DNA from: Methylohalobius crimeensis 10Ki
Lineage (GTDB): Bacteria > Pseudomonadota > Gammaproteobacteria > Methylococcales > Methylothermaceae
Reading direction: 5' to 3'
Assembly (NCBI RefSeq): GCF_000421465.1
Contig: NZ_ATXB01000001.1
Span: 930,001-994,000 of the forward strand
DNA length: 64,000 nt
The translations under genes were made by a program, and so were the position numbers. The notes below the pieces were generated by a model. It was not told the DNA's origin and searched no databases. It worked only from the letters and a program-made list of their open reading frames with translations. The number at the start of each line of letters is the position of its first letter. Positions within the stretch are counted from its first letter, which is position 1. Shown in pieces: positions 17,501 through 23,718 of this stretch.

Positions 17501-17580
17501 TTCGCCTGAATGGGAATGTTAAAAAAGATTGCCAGAATCCATATGGCAGTAAGTATAACGCTAGGATGTGAGAAACTCAT
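14518..17580 (-). CDS. Secreted S8 (subtilisin-like) protease with DUF11, P and B-repeat domains
   Basis: A 1020-residue exported protein. In order: a signal peptide (about 1-26), a ~190-residue pro-region, a DUF11 domain (about 218-337), and a subtilisin catalytic domain with Asp (VDDGLEI, ~396), His (KHGTAVAGIAA, ~431) and Ser (GGTSATSPLACGA, ~608). Next come a proprotein-convertase P domain (about 690-805, QWGDLDIRLISPAG), a second DUF11 (about 820-935), and a C-terminal cysteine-paired repeat (about 945-1020, GIDCPEDC and GTCSGTQHTC). DUF11 before the catalytic core is unusual for S8 enzymes. AGGAAAA precedes the ATG. Its substrate is unknown; neighbouring exported proteins are candidates. 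Confidence 0.92.
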   Translation of the reverse strand: MSFSHPSVILTAIWILAIFFNIPIQAKDSRNSSTISSPAYSTSHRWIWYDGNQRRTFWLASSEIAVFSKTRHIQPEEWPRLIQVFPDASLIEANELYARIHLSKPLIRKEFDRLLKQSPSSEIERIAPVFHPSPETRKWGFVLLPEVIVQFTSSKSAKEVKRWGKNYDLSLKRKLLPNNTFLFSCTGLDCIRKSRQIYEQDSSVRYAYPNWLRPRQTRLVFNADLQIEKTATPKIAVQGQPLTYLITIKNNGPDTARNIHITDTLPSSTTFISATASNGFCSGSVTVECTIGFLKNGGTATISLQVIPTASKEITNTAQISAIGNDPNPANNAATITTSVPPGEDNDEASWNDPLFQDQWHLDNTGQGGGMPGADIHITPAWAEGLTGEGTQITIVDDGLEINHEDLKANTASAPHYDYVGNDGDPTAGKHGTAVAGIAAANGDNGLGIVGTAPNADLIGLRLLGATSDTNEAAALNYRPDIVDLSNNSWGPPDGGELLAGPGPLTETAIADGATNGRNGKGIVYCWAGGNGGDNDNSNYDGYANLRYTIAVAASTNEGTRAFYSEKGANLLVNTPSSGGTLAITSTDRSGFSGYDFGNYTDAFGGTSATSPLACGALALLLEANPNLSWRDVQHILATTAIQNDPQDPDWTENGAGYPINHQFGFGRIDIAAAVETARNWPLLGDEITLNENASPNIPIPDDNPGGVSSHVEISQDIRVESAEVIFNADDHPQWGDLDIRLISPAGTVSVLAEQHDSGSNTSHYSNWRFTSVRHLGESSWGTWTLEVRDLASGNTGTFQAWRLNLYGSDSGAPPPPTEEADLSMTLTDEPDPASIGEILTYTATVVNHGPDAATGVTASLSLPSQLEPVEISTSQGNCTGEINTSCILGNIATGEQATITLITTPTNAGGISVSATATADQPDPIPDNNSATEATTVDSKQIGHLLAVRIIGTGRVISEPAGIDCPEDCMETYPANTFVTLTADPAAGKEVLWLGTCSGTQHTCSVEMTAKRSVTAWFR

Positions 17581-17636
17581 TACAGTTTTCCTGTAAATTT
17601 GAGTGTTTATCCGTTTAAGTCGTTATTTAGGAAAAT

Positions 17637-17673
17637 AGCACAAAAAAGCAGGGACTACCTGCTTTTTTGTGCT
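17637..17673 (-). terminator. Perfect 16-bp hairpin terminator
   Basis: Two perfect 16-base arms (17637-17652 and 17658-17673, AGCACAAAAAAGCAGG and its complement) enclose a five-base loop. The A-run in one arm gives a U-run on the opposite strand, so it can terminate in either direction. It lies 27 bases downstream of the small Ser/Cys-rich protein gene and upstream of the protease gene on the same strand, so it most likely ends the former. Confidence 0.8.
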
Positions 17674-17699
17674 GGATTTTGTAATGGCAACAGTGTTTA

Positions 17700-18113
17700 T
17701 TATGGAAGTTTGCAGATTATATTCATGGGATTTCCGGAAGTAAAAGCGCATTGGCTGGAATCGATTTCCTCAAGGAAATTCGTGCATGGGTTTCCGATTT
17801 CATTTTCTAGAACCGTTTGGGTGTCTTGGGACACATTGGGCCCGAATTCCATCGCCGTGATTCGGCTCGGTGTCGGGGCACTTGCGCTTCCGGCACTGCT
17901 TGAGCAGCTACTGGAACCTTCCCCTGAAGAAGAACAAGATCCCGAAGTAGAATCTGTAGAGGCTACGGGCTTGCACACCGCCATTATGACGCCCTGTGCG
18001 CTAGGTGTGCTTCCGCCTCCTCCGCCTATCGGTGGAAGTGTCAATGCCTGGGAAGGCATGGACCAAAAAGAGCCAAGGGTCAGAGAGAGCAAAAGAAGAT
18101 GTTTATGTCTCAT
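17700..18113 (-). CDS. Small exported Ser/Gly/Cys-rich protein of unknown function
   Basis: A 137-residue protein that I do not recognise. A lipid-free signal peptide (MRHKHLLLLSLTLGSFWSMP, cleavage near SQA) is followed by a glycine run (PPIGGGGGS) and a Ser/Cys-rich low-complexity section (SGSCSSSGEGSSSCSSSAG). The C-terminal half is more ordered, with three further Cys. The start is set by GGAGG five bases before ATG 18113; an ATG four codons upstream overlaps that site. Even numbers of spaced Cys and export suggest disulfide bonds. It is flanked by the S8 protease and the AT-rich control region. Confidence 0.7.
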   Translation of the reverse strand: MRHKHLLLLSLTLGSFWSMPSQALTLPPIGGGGGSTPSAQGVIMAVCKPVASTDSTSGSCSSSGEGSSSCSSSAGSASAPTPSRITAMEFGPNVSQDTQTVLENEIGNPCTNFLEEIDSSQCAFTSGNPMNIICKLP

Positions 18114-18200
18114 GGATTCCTCCATATCAATCGAGTTTCGGTTGCTGGCTAATTATTTAGCTCGGCCAAGTAGTTTGCTTGTAATGTAGGCACGAATTAC

Positions 18201-18327
18201 GGGGTAGAAGGTTGATGGCAATAAAGTTGATATTTCCCGCTTTCGGAGCCGGTAAGGCGGGTAGAAGCTCATAACCTTATTTGCGAAAGCGTCATGTCGA
18301 TCAGACGCTTCAAAAAATGACTACCCC
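18201..18327. other. Possible structured RNA or multi-stem element
   Basis: An outer pair, GGGGTAG (18201-18207) and CTACCCC (18321-18327), encloses CGCTTTCG (18238-18245) pairing with CGAAAGCG (18284-18291), and AAGCGTC (18288-18294) pairing with GACGCTT (18304-18310). The last two stems share bases, so they would be alternative folds. On the minus strand this would be leader RNA of the gene starting at 18113. I could not match it to a known riboswitch class. Confidence 0.35.
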
Positions 18328-18563
18328 TCCCTTTTTGTAAAAGCAAATATCAAGCCAAGTCGAAGTTTTTCTTTTGTCGAGGTTTTAGTAAAGAGCTTGG
18401 CCGATGCTATTAGTTATGGGGGGTTGTCTAATGGGTTTAATAAAGTTGTTTTTTTAACTTTTTGGCTTGCGAAGTTGTTTAAAAATTCTATGTAAAAAAA
18501 ACAGACAAGGAGTGGGGAAAACGTTTTGAATTATTTCTTTTTAAGAAAAAATGGGGATATATG

Positions 18564-18581
18564 TGTAAGCAATTGCTTACA
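18564..18581. promoter_or_regulatory. 18-bp perfect palindrome, candidate regulator site
   Basis: TGTAAGCAATTGCTTACA is a perfect dyad in an AT-rich intergenic stretch, typical of a homodimeric regulator operator. It lies about 430 bases upstream of the sigma-54-type promoter at 18998, so an enhancer role is possible but the distance is longer than usual. No regulator gene is next to it. Confidence 0.5.
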
Positions 18582-18997
18582 GTGTCAGAATTAATTTATA
18601 GCTGTTTTTGTCTTGGGCTATATTTTGAATCCATTAAAATCAAAGGCTTGTATTAAGAGTATCGATATAAGGGTAGAAATTGATTTATATCAAAAATTGA
18701 AATCACATCTTCCGATGTCATTTTTTTTTACAGATTACAGTAGGTATTTGACCAAAGTCTTTGGTTGGGTTTTATGAGAAAATCCAGTTAAATCAATGTG
18801 TTGATTTTTATTGTTTAATTTTGATAAATAATTATTGTTTGGCGCTGCAAGCATGTATTCCGTTAGAGATATGTCAGGGTTTTTTACATAGCTATAAGCA
18901 TGATTGTAGAAATTTCTTAAAAAAAGACTCTGTTGATATGGATTATAGGTGTATTTTCTTTTAAAAAAACAGTAAGTTACAGTTTGGGTGAAAATTA

Positions 18998-19015
18998 TTG
19001 GCATGCAGTATGCAA
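18998..19015 (+). promoter_or_regulatory. Sigma-54-type promoter upstream of the small exported proteins
   Basis: TTGGCATGCAGTATGCAA fits the -24/-12 consensus (TGGCAC...TTGC). The GG at 19000-19001 and the GC at 19012-19013 are separated by exactly ten bases. Transcription would start near 19025, giving a leader of about 90 bases before ATG 19118. A second promoter of the same type drives the gene at 26625. Confidence 0.65.
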
Positions 19016-19117
19016 GATTATTTGATGAAGGGCATCCCATCGTCTCTGGGAGATAGAAATGGAGATAGAAATAAAGATGTCAAAAATATCATGTTTTTCT
19101 GTTATCCGAGGTTTGCC

Positions 19118-19567
19118 ATGAATAAAGTCTTAGCTTTAGGTGCAGGTGCTGGATTAATAGCGTCTGCTGCAATGGCCGATCCTATAGGGCCAACCTTATT
19201 GACAGGTGCTGAGATGGACCGGATTAGTGCTGGAGGCGTGGCGGTGGTCACTGCAAACGCGACGGCCACCTCTCCCATTATTGCGCTCACTAACACTAAT
19301 ACCGCTGCGGTGTCGAGCGTTTCCAACCCGGACTCAGGGATCTCCGGATCTGCGGTAGGGGCAGGCGGAGGGGCCATTGCCGTCGGAATAGGCGAAGGCT
19401 CCACGACCGAAACTTCGGTCGAACCGATAGTTCATGCGAACAATTCCGGATCCAAGGACGGCACCATGACGATCTCGCTGGGTTCGACCACCGAAGTCGG
19501 TTTTCTTGAAATAAGTTCGGGGGCAGCCGTAGAAGTCGGAATCGTCGGGCTGGGCTACTTCCCGTAA
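19118..19567 (+). CDS. Small exported protein 1 with E-M-D-x-I-S-A-G-G motif
   Basis: A 149-residue protein. A Sec signal peptide (MNKVLALGAGAGLIASAAMA) is followed by L-T-G-A-E-M-D-R-I-S-A-G-G, then a Thr/Ala/Asn-rich segment, a glycine-rich middle (VGAGGGAIAVGIGEG) and a more mixed C terminus. ATG 19118 has GAGG six bases upstream. It is the first of three related genes and the only one with a true Gly-Gly in the motif. The motif resembles double-glycine leaders cut by C39 peptidases, one of which is encoded at 23071. Function unknown; amyloid-like or peptide cargo is inferred. Confidence 0.75.
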   Translation: MNKVLALGAGAGLIASAAMADPIGPTLLTGAEMDRISAGGVAVVTANATATSPIIALTNTNTAAVSSVSNPDSGISGSAVGAGGGAIAVGIGEGSTTETSVEPIVHANNSGSKDGTMTISLGSTTEVGFLEISSGAAVEVGIVGLGYFP

Positions 19568-19677
19568 TCAGAATCTGCAGCCCTCCAGCCGGGTGGCTGG
19601 GCGGCTTCAGGTCTCCGGTCCTTATATGCCAGGACCGGATGTGTCTAACCTTCAATCCTTATCAGGAGGAAATTGAG

Positions 19678-19968
19678 ATGAAAAAGCAAATGGTAAGCAG
19701 TGTTGTTTCAGGCGCGATGCTGGCCGCTGCCGGCGCTGTATCGGCAAGTGAGCCGGTAGCGTTGGATGCATCCCAAATGGATAAGGTGACTGCTGCAGGT
19801 AGTGCCGCTGCCACTGCTGCAGCAACAGCAGTTGGTCAGATTCTCGCGGCCACCTCTACTTCCACTATCGCTTATGTGGTGGCTTTGCCCGCCATCCCCA
19901 CCCAAGGGGGGCAACTGCTGCCGACAGTGTCTGTTGCGGCCGCAGCTTCGGCTTCGGCATCGCAGTAA
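19678..19968 (+). CDS. Small exported protein 2, Ala/Ser/Thr-rich, Q-M-D motif
   Basis: A 96-residue protein with a signal peptide ending at VSA, then EPVALDASQMDKVTAAG, an alanine-rich run, and ATSTSTIAYVVAL. The last element is closely matched in protein 3 (ATSTSTTTYVFAL), so the two are paralogues. The C terminus is Ala/Ser-rich. AGGAGG stands eight bases before ATG 19678, a strong ribosome site that suggests abundant synthesis. Low complexity, export and beta-prone Thr/Val/Tyr stretches fit a surface polymer subunit or secreted peptide precursor. This is inference, as no characterised family is recognised. Confidence 0.75.
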   Translation: MKKQMVSSVVSGAMLAAAGAVSASEPVALDASQMDKVTAAGSAAATAAATAVGQILAATSTSTIAYVVALPAIPTQGGQLLPTVSVAAAASASASQ

Positions 19969-20018
19969 CGGCGCTTTGAAGCGAACATTTAATCTGAATT
20001 AATACAGGAGAATCGAAA

Positions 20019-20366
20019 ATGAAGACTGTAACTTCTCTCGTGGCGGGAGCTTCTGTGCTGGCAATTGCCGGAGGCGTGAATGCTCAACCCCTGGCGTTAA
20101 GCGATACCCAGATGGATGGCATCACAGCGGGTGCCACCGTCCTGCCTATTGCGGTAGCTGCCGCCTCGGCCCTGGGGGCCGCATCGGGTAGCGTTTTGAG
20201 TGCTACCTCGGCTATTGCTGCGACGTCCACTTCCACTACCACCTATGTCTTCGCATTAGGTCAATCTAGTGATACCAGCATTGGTATCTCCGCCGTAACC
20301 GGTGCGGGGGGAACAGGCGGTGCAGCAGCAACTTCTGCCAGCGGAGCCGCTGCTGCTGTCAATTGA
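20019..20366 (+). CDS. Small exported protein 3, Ala/Ser/Thr/Gly-rich, Q-M-D motif
   Basis: A 115-residue protein with a signal peptide (cleavage near GGVNA), then PLALSDTQMDGITAG. That segment aligns position by position with the L-S-x-x-E-L-x-x-I-x-G-G double-glycine leader consensus, apart from Q for E, M for L and A for the first G. It is followed by an Ala-rich helix-like run, ATSTSTTTYVFAL, and a Gly/Ala tail. ACAGGAGAA precedes the ATG. It closes the three-gene group; a 24-base repeat and a terminator follow directly. Confidence 0.75.
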   Translation: MKTVTSLVAGASVLAIAGGVNAQPLALSDTQMDGITAGATVLPIAVAAASALGAASGSVLSATSAIAATSTSTTTYVFALGQSSDTSIGISAVTGAGGTGGAAATSASGAAAAVN

Positions 20367-20367
20367 A

Positions 20368-20391
20368 CTCTAGGACGATAGAGTTACGCCC
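20368..20391. repeat. 24-bp direct repeat, copy 1, with CTCTA/TAGAG hairpin
   Basis: CTCTAGGACGATAGAG plus TTACGCCC. The arms CTCTA and TAGAG present a GGACGA loop. An identical copy lies at 20464-20487, on the other side of a terminator. The loop contains A-x-GGA-like sequence as in CsrA/RsmA sites, which is only a suggestion. Copy 1 begins two bases after the stop codon of exported protein 3. Confidence 0.6.
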
Positions 20392-20412
20392 TTAAGCAGT
20401 GTGGAGGGCAAG

Positions 20413-20445
20413 ACCTCGCCGCAGGATCACTGCGGCGAGGTTTTT
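20413..20445 (+). terminator. Strong rho-independent terminator after the small exported proteins
   Basis: ACCTCGCCGCA (20413-20423) pairs perfectly with TGCGGCGAGGT (20431-20441) around a seven-base loop, followed by a T run. It should end or attenuate transcription of the three small genes before the sulfotransferase gene, allowing high expression of the small proteins relative to the downstream machinery. Confidence 0.85.
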
Positions 20446-20463
20446 AAAGCCAAAGGCTAAATG

Positions 20464-20487
20464 CTCTAGGACGATAGAGTTACGCCC
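20464..20487. repeat. 24-bp direct repeat, copy 2
   Basis: Identical over 24 bases to 20368-20391 and able to form the same short hairpin. It lies about 40 bases before the start of the sulfotransferase gene, in what would be its 5' leader, where no good ribosome site is seen. Confidence 0.6.
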
Positions 20488-20527
20488 CCCACATCAAAAA
20501 GTATAGACGCAAAAATCGGTTTTGCTT

Positions 20528-23074
20528 ATGAAAATGGATCATCAACATACGTTTGACAAGCCGGCGGTAACCCAGGATCCGGAAGCAATACTTAAGCAGG
20601 CCGGACAATTGCTTGATCATGGGCAGCTTGAAGAAGCCCAGATCTTGTATCGACAGGTCTTGGCGCAATGTCCAGACCATCCGGTAGCGTTTCATTTTAT
20701 CGGGGTGGTTGCTTCGCGACAGGGCGATCATCGAGCAGCGGTGGAATGGATTGCCAAGGCCTTGTCTGTCCAGCCAGATTACCCGGATGCGCGCAATAAC
20801 TTGGGGATCGTTTTTTTGAACCAAGGGTGCCTTGAGGAGGCTGGCGAATGTTTTCGAAAGGTCCTCGAACTGGATCCGGATCACATTAACGCGCTTAACA
20901 ATCTGGGCGTGATTCTGCTAGGTCAAGGACGACTTGCGGAGGCGGAAGATTGTTTTCGGCAAGTGCTGGCAAACCAGCCTGAGCACGTCGATGCTGGTAA
21001 TAATCTCGGTATTATCTTGATGAATCAAGGTCGCTTGATGGAGGCCGGTGAACAGTTTCAGCAAGTATTGTCCATCAAACCTAAGCATGCCGATGCCCAA
21101 ACCAACTCGGGAATCATTCATATGGCTCAAGGCGACCTCGAAAAAGCGGCAGAATTCCTTTCTCGAGCGTTAGCGATTAACCCAAACCATCCCGAAGCTC
21201 TGGTCAATATGGGATTCATCCACCAGCATAAGGGGCGTATGGTAGAAGCCGGTGGATGTTTCCGTCAATCGTTAGCAGTCAAACCTACCAATCCTGAAGT
21301 ACTCAACAATCTGGGGGTTATTTCCCTTAATGAAGGGAAATTGAAGGAAGCGACCGATTATTTTCGCAAAGCATTAGCCCTCCGTCCCGATTACGCCGAT
21401 GCCTATAACAATCTGGGGAGTGTGGCGATGCGTCAAGGCTTACCCGAAGAAGCCGTGGAGCATTTCCGGAAAGCCTTGGCGATTAATCCGGATCACGCCG
21501 ATGCCAATAACAACATGGGCGGCTTGTTGTTCAAGGATTCCCGGTTGGCCGAGGCGGTCCAATATCTGGAGCGGGCATTGACTGTCAAGCCTGACTCCTC
21601 CGAGGCGCTCAACAACCTTGGCCAGATTTACTTAAGCTACAATCAATTCGAGGATGCGCGGGAATGCTTCCGCAAAGCATTGGCCATCCATCCCCGGTTT
21701 GTCGAGGCCATCAATAATGTGGGTACGACCTACCTGAATGATGGGCAATTGGTTGAAGCAGAAGAGTATTTTCGCCAGGCGTTGGCCATAAATGCAGATC
21801 ACGCGGATACATACAATAACTTGGGGGCGGTATACCTCAATAGAGGCCAGCCAGAGGAGGCGGTGAATTATTTTCGCCAGGCATTAGAACTCAATCCTGA
21901 CCATCCAAGCGCCCACAGTAATTTGGGGGTGGTGCTGCAACAGCAGGGGAAGATGACCGAGGCAGCAAAATGTTTTAAAGAAGCGATCCGCATTCTGCCC
22001 AAACAGGGAGAAGCCTATCGGCATTTGGTTAATTGCTACAAGATCAAGGCCGAGGGCGAGGAAATCCAGCAGATCGAGTCCTTGTTGCAGGACCCGAATG
22101 TATTGCCTATTCAGCGCATTCCCCTGCATTTTGCCTTGGGTAAGTCATATGATGACATCGGCGATTTCGATCGAGCATTCATGAATTATGCCGAAGCCAA
22201 TCGCTTATGGAGAGCGGATTTGGATTCCCGCAATAAAGCCCTTGACATGGATCAATTTTCAAAATACGTCGACAATATCATAGAAGCCTTTCCACAAGGT
22301 TTTTTCTCTGGCGACGTGCCGCGGGCAAGTGAGTCCGAGGTTCCGGTTTTCATCGTAGGCATGTTTCGCTCAGGCACTACCCTGGTAGAGCAAATCATCG
22401 CCAGCCATTCCCGTGCTTTCGGCGCCGGCGAGCTCAAAAAGATCAGCCAGATCGTAGCTAAGCTTCAAGAACGGCTGGGGTGTGGCCTCTATCCTGAAGG
22501 AATATCCCGGTTGGATCACGAAATGGTAAAAGGTGCGGCCAATGAGTATTTGGACTACGTTACCCATTTGGCTGGGCCGACGGAGCGGATCACCGACAAA
22601 ATGCCCAACAATATCTGGCAATTGGGTCTGATCGCGATGATGTTCCCAAATGCCAAGATCATCTACTGCCGGCGCGATCCCAAGGATATCTGTCTATCCT
22701 GTTTCTTTCAAAGATTCACGGATGAAGTTCCGTACTCTACTGATCTCAGAGATTCAGGAAAATTTTACCTGGAGACAGAACGAATCGCTCGTCATTGGAA
22801 ATCCGTCCTTCCCATGCCGATATTGGAGGTCGAATACGAGCGTCTAGTGGACACTCCGCAACGGGAAAGCCGTCGTATCATCGACTTCATCGGCCTCGAG
22901 TGGGAGGATAATTGCCTAAATTTCCACAAAACCCGACGCAATGTTTCCACTGCCAGTGTCTGGCAAGTTCGCCAACCCATCTATACCAAGTCGGTGAAAC
23001 GGTGGCAGCGGTATGCCAAACATATCAAGCCATTACTAGAAGTTTTGAATACCGATTCGAACAAACCGTCATGA
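20528..23074 (+). CDS. TPR-repeat sulfotransferase
   Basis: About 848 residues. Fourteen consecutive TPR units (residues about 15-500; recurring NQGRLxEA and ALxINPDHADAxNNLG patterns) are followed by a spacer and a sulfotransferase domain (about 600-840). The PAPS 5'-phosphosulfate loop is FRSGTTLVEQIIASHS, and a 3'-phosphate-binding-like segment is IIYCRRDPKDICLSCFF. It has no signal peptide, so it should act in the cytoplasm. The TPRs probably bind a protein or peptide acceptor. ATG 20528 is chosen, although TTG 20522 and ATG 20534 are possible and no clear ribosome site exists. It overlaps the C39 peptidase start, so the two are translationally coupled. Confidence 0.9.
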   Translation: MKMDHQHTFDKPAVTQDPEAILKQAGQLLDHGQLEEAQILYRQVLAQCPDHPVAFHFIGVVASRQGDHRAAVEWIAKALSVQPDYPDARNNLGIVFLNQGCLEEAGECFRKVLELDPDHINALNNLGVILLGQGRLAEAEDCFRQVLANQPEHVDAGNNLGIILMNQGRLMEAGEQFQQVLSIKPKHADAQTNSGIIHMAQGDLEKAAEFLSRALAINPNHPEALVNMGFIHQHKGRMVEAGGCFRQSLAVKPTNPEVLNNLGVISLNEGKLKEATDYFRKALALRPDYADAYNNLGSVAMRQGLPEEAVEHFRKALAINPDHADANNNMGGLLFKDSRLAEAVQYLERALTVKPDSSEALNNLGQIYLSYNQFEDARECFRKALAIHPRFVEAINNVGTTYLNDGQLVEAEEYFRQALAINADHADTYNNLGAVYLNRGQPEEAVNYFRQALELNPDHPSAHSNLGVVLQQQGKMTEAAKCFKEAIRILPKQGEAYRHLVNCYKIKAEGEEIQQIESLLQDPNVLPIQRIPLHFALGKSYDDIGDFDRAFMNYAEANRLWRADLDSRNKALDMDQFSKYVDNIIEAFPQGFFSGDVPRASESEVPVFIVGMFRSGTTLVEQIIASHSRAFGAGELKKISQIVAKLQERLGCGLYPEGISRLDHEMVKGAANEYLDYVTHLAGPTERITDKMPNNIWQLGLIAMMFPNAKIIYCRRDPKDICLSCFFQRFTDEVPYSTDLRDSGKFYLETERIARHWKSVLPMPILEVEYERLVDTPQRESRRIIDFIGLEWEDNCLNFHKTRRNVSTASVWQVRQPIYTKSVKRWQRYAKHIKPLLEVLNTDSNKPS

Positions 23075-23703
23075 AAAAGCGTCTCTTTAGCGATTGGGGA
23101 TGGCGAGGAGTTGTTGTTTGGTTGGCTCTGTTAATGTGGACTTTGCCCGGACAGGGACGTACGGTCAAGTCCTTGCTGGAAATGCGTCATGAGCATGTAG
23201 TCATTCAAAAATGGGACTTGAGCTGTGGTGCCGCAACCTTGGCGACCTTGCTCAATTATCAGTATGGAGACTCGGTATCGGAAAAAGAAGTTGCAAAAGG
23301 TTTGATTAAACGGGAAATATATTTGAAAAATCCGCGCCTGGTTCAGATCCGCCAGGGTTTTTCCCTGTTGGATTTGAAGCGCTATGTGGATGCCCGTGGT
23401 TATAAAGGCGTCGGTTACGGTAAACTGGATCTAGAAGGGCTGCTCAAAAAGGCTCCAATGATCGTTCCTCTCAATCTGCACGGCTATAATCATTTTGTGG
23501 TTTTTCGTGGAATGCGAGGGAATCGAGTATTATTGGCCGATCCCGCTTGGGGAAATCGAACCATGACCGTCCGTCGCTTCGTGGATGCGTGGATTGATTA
23601 CCCTCAATTCGGACAGGTAGGCTTTATGGTGCAAAGAGAGGATGGGGGGGATCCGCCCAATCAGTTGGCGCCGCGCCCTGAAGATTTCGTGATGCTGAGA
23701 TAA
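23071..23703 (+). CDS. Exported C39-type cysteine peptidase, FapD-like
   Basis: A 210-residue protein with an N-terminal signal or membrane segment (VVVWLALLMWTLPGQG). The C39 catalytic residues are Cys (QKWDLSCGAATLATLL, about residue 52), His (GYNHFVVF) and Asp (LLADPAWGN). C39 peptidases normally remove double-glycine leaders. The stand-alone exported version in functional amyloid operons is FapD. It overlaps the sulfotransferase stop by four bases and is followed after 15 bases by a FapF-like barrel gene, the same order as fapD-(E)-F. No ABC transporter is fused or adjacent, which argues against a classical bacteriocin exporter. Confidence 0.85.
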   Translation: MKKRLFSDWGWRGVVVWLALLMWTLPGQGRTVKSLLEMRHEHVVIQKWDLSCGAATLATLLNYQYGDSVSEKEVAKGLIKREIYLKNPRLVQIRQGFSLLDLKRYVDARGYKGVGYGKLDLEGLLKKAPMIVPLNLHGYNHFVVFRGMRGNRVLLADPAWGNRTMTVRRFVDAWIDYPQFGQVGFMVQREDGGDPPNQLAPRPEDFVMLR

Positions 23704-23718
23704 AAGGAATGAAAAATC

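Larger units (their letters stand above)
18114..19117. other. AT-rich ~1 kb intergenic control region, no convincing gene
   Basis: This stretch is much richer in A/T than its surroundings, especially 18330-18990. No open frame in it has a ribosome site together with a recognisable protein. It holds a set of nested inverted repeats at 18201-18327, an 18-base perfect palindrome at 18564-18581 and a sigma-54-type promoter at 18998-19015, each listed separately. It separates a minus-strand exported-protein gene from the plus-strand operon starting at 19118. Confidence 0.7.

Noticed and set aside
18201-18327. Possible c-di-GMP (GEMM) riboswitch
   Set aside because: The conserved GGCAAACC and receptor segments are missing on both strands; only generic stems remain.
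18735-19040. A 101-residue minus-strand frame in the AT-rich region
   Set aside because: No ribosome site, biased low-complexity composition expected from AT-rich DNA, and it overlaps the sigma-54-type promoter on the other strand.
20368-20487. Possible guanidine-II (mini-ykkC) riboswitch because of two ACGA-containing hairpins
   Set aside because: The two hairpins are about 80 bases apart with a terminator between them, far beyond the spacing of that class, and the loop closing pairs do not fit.
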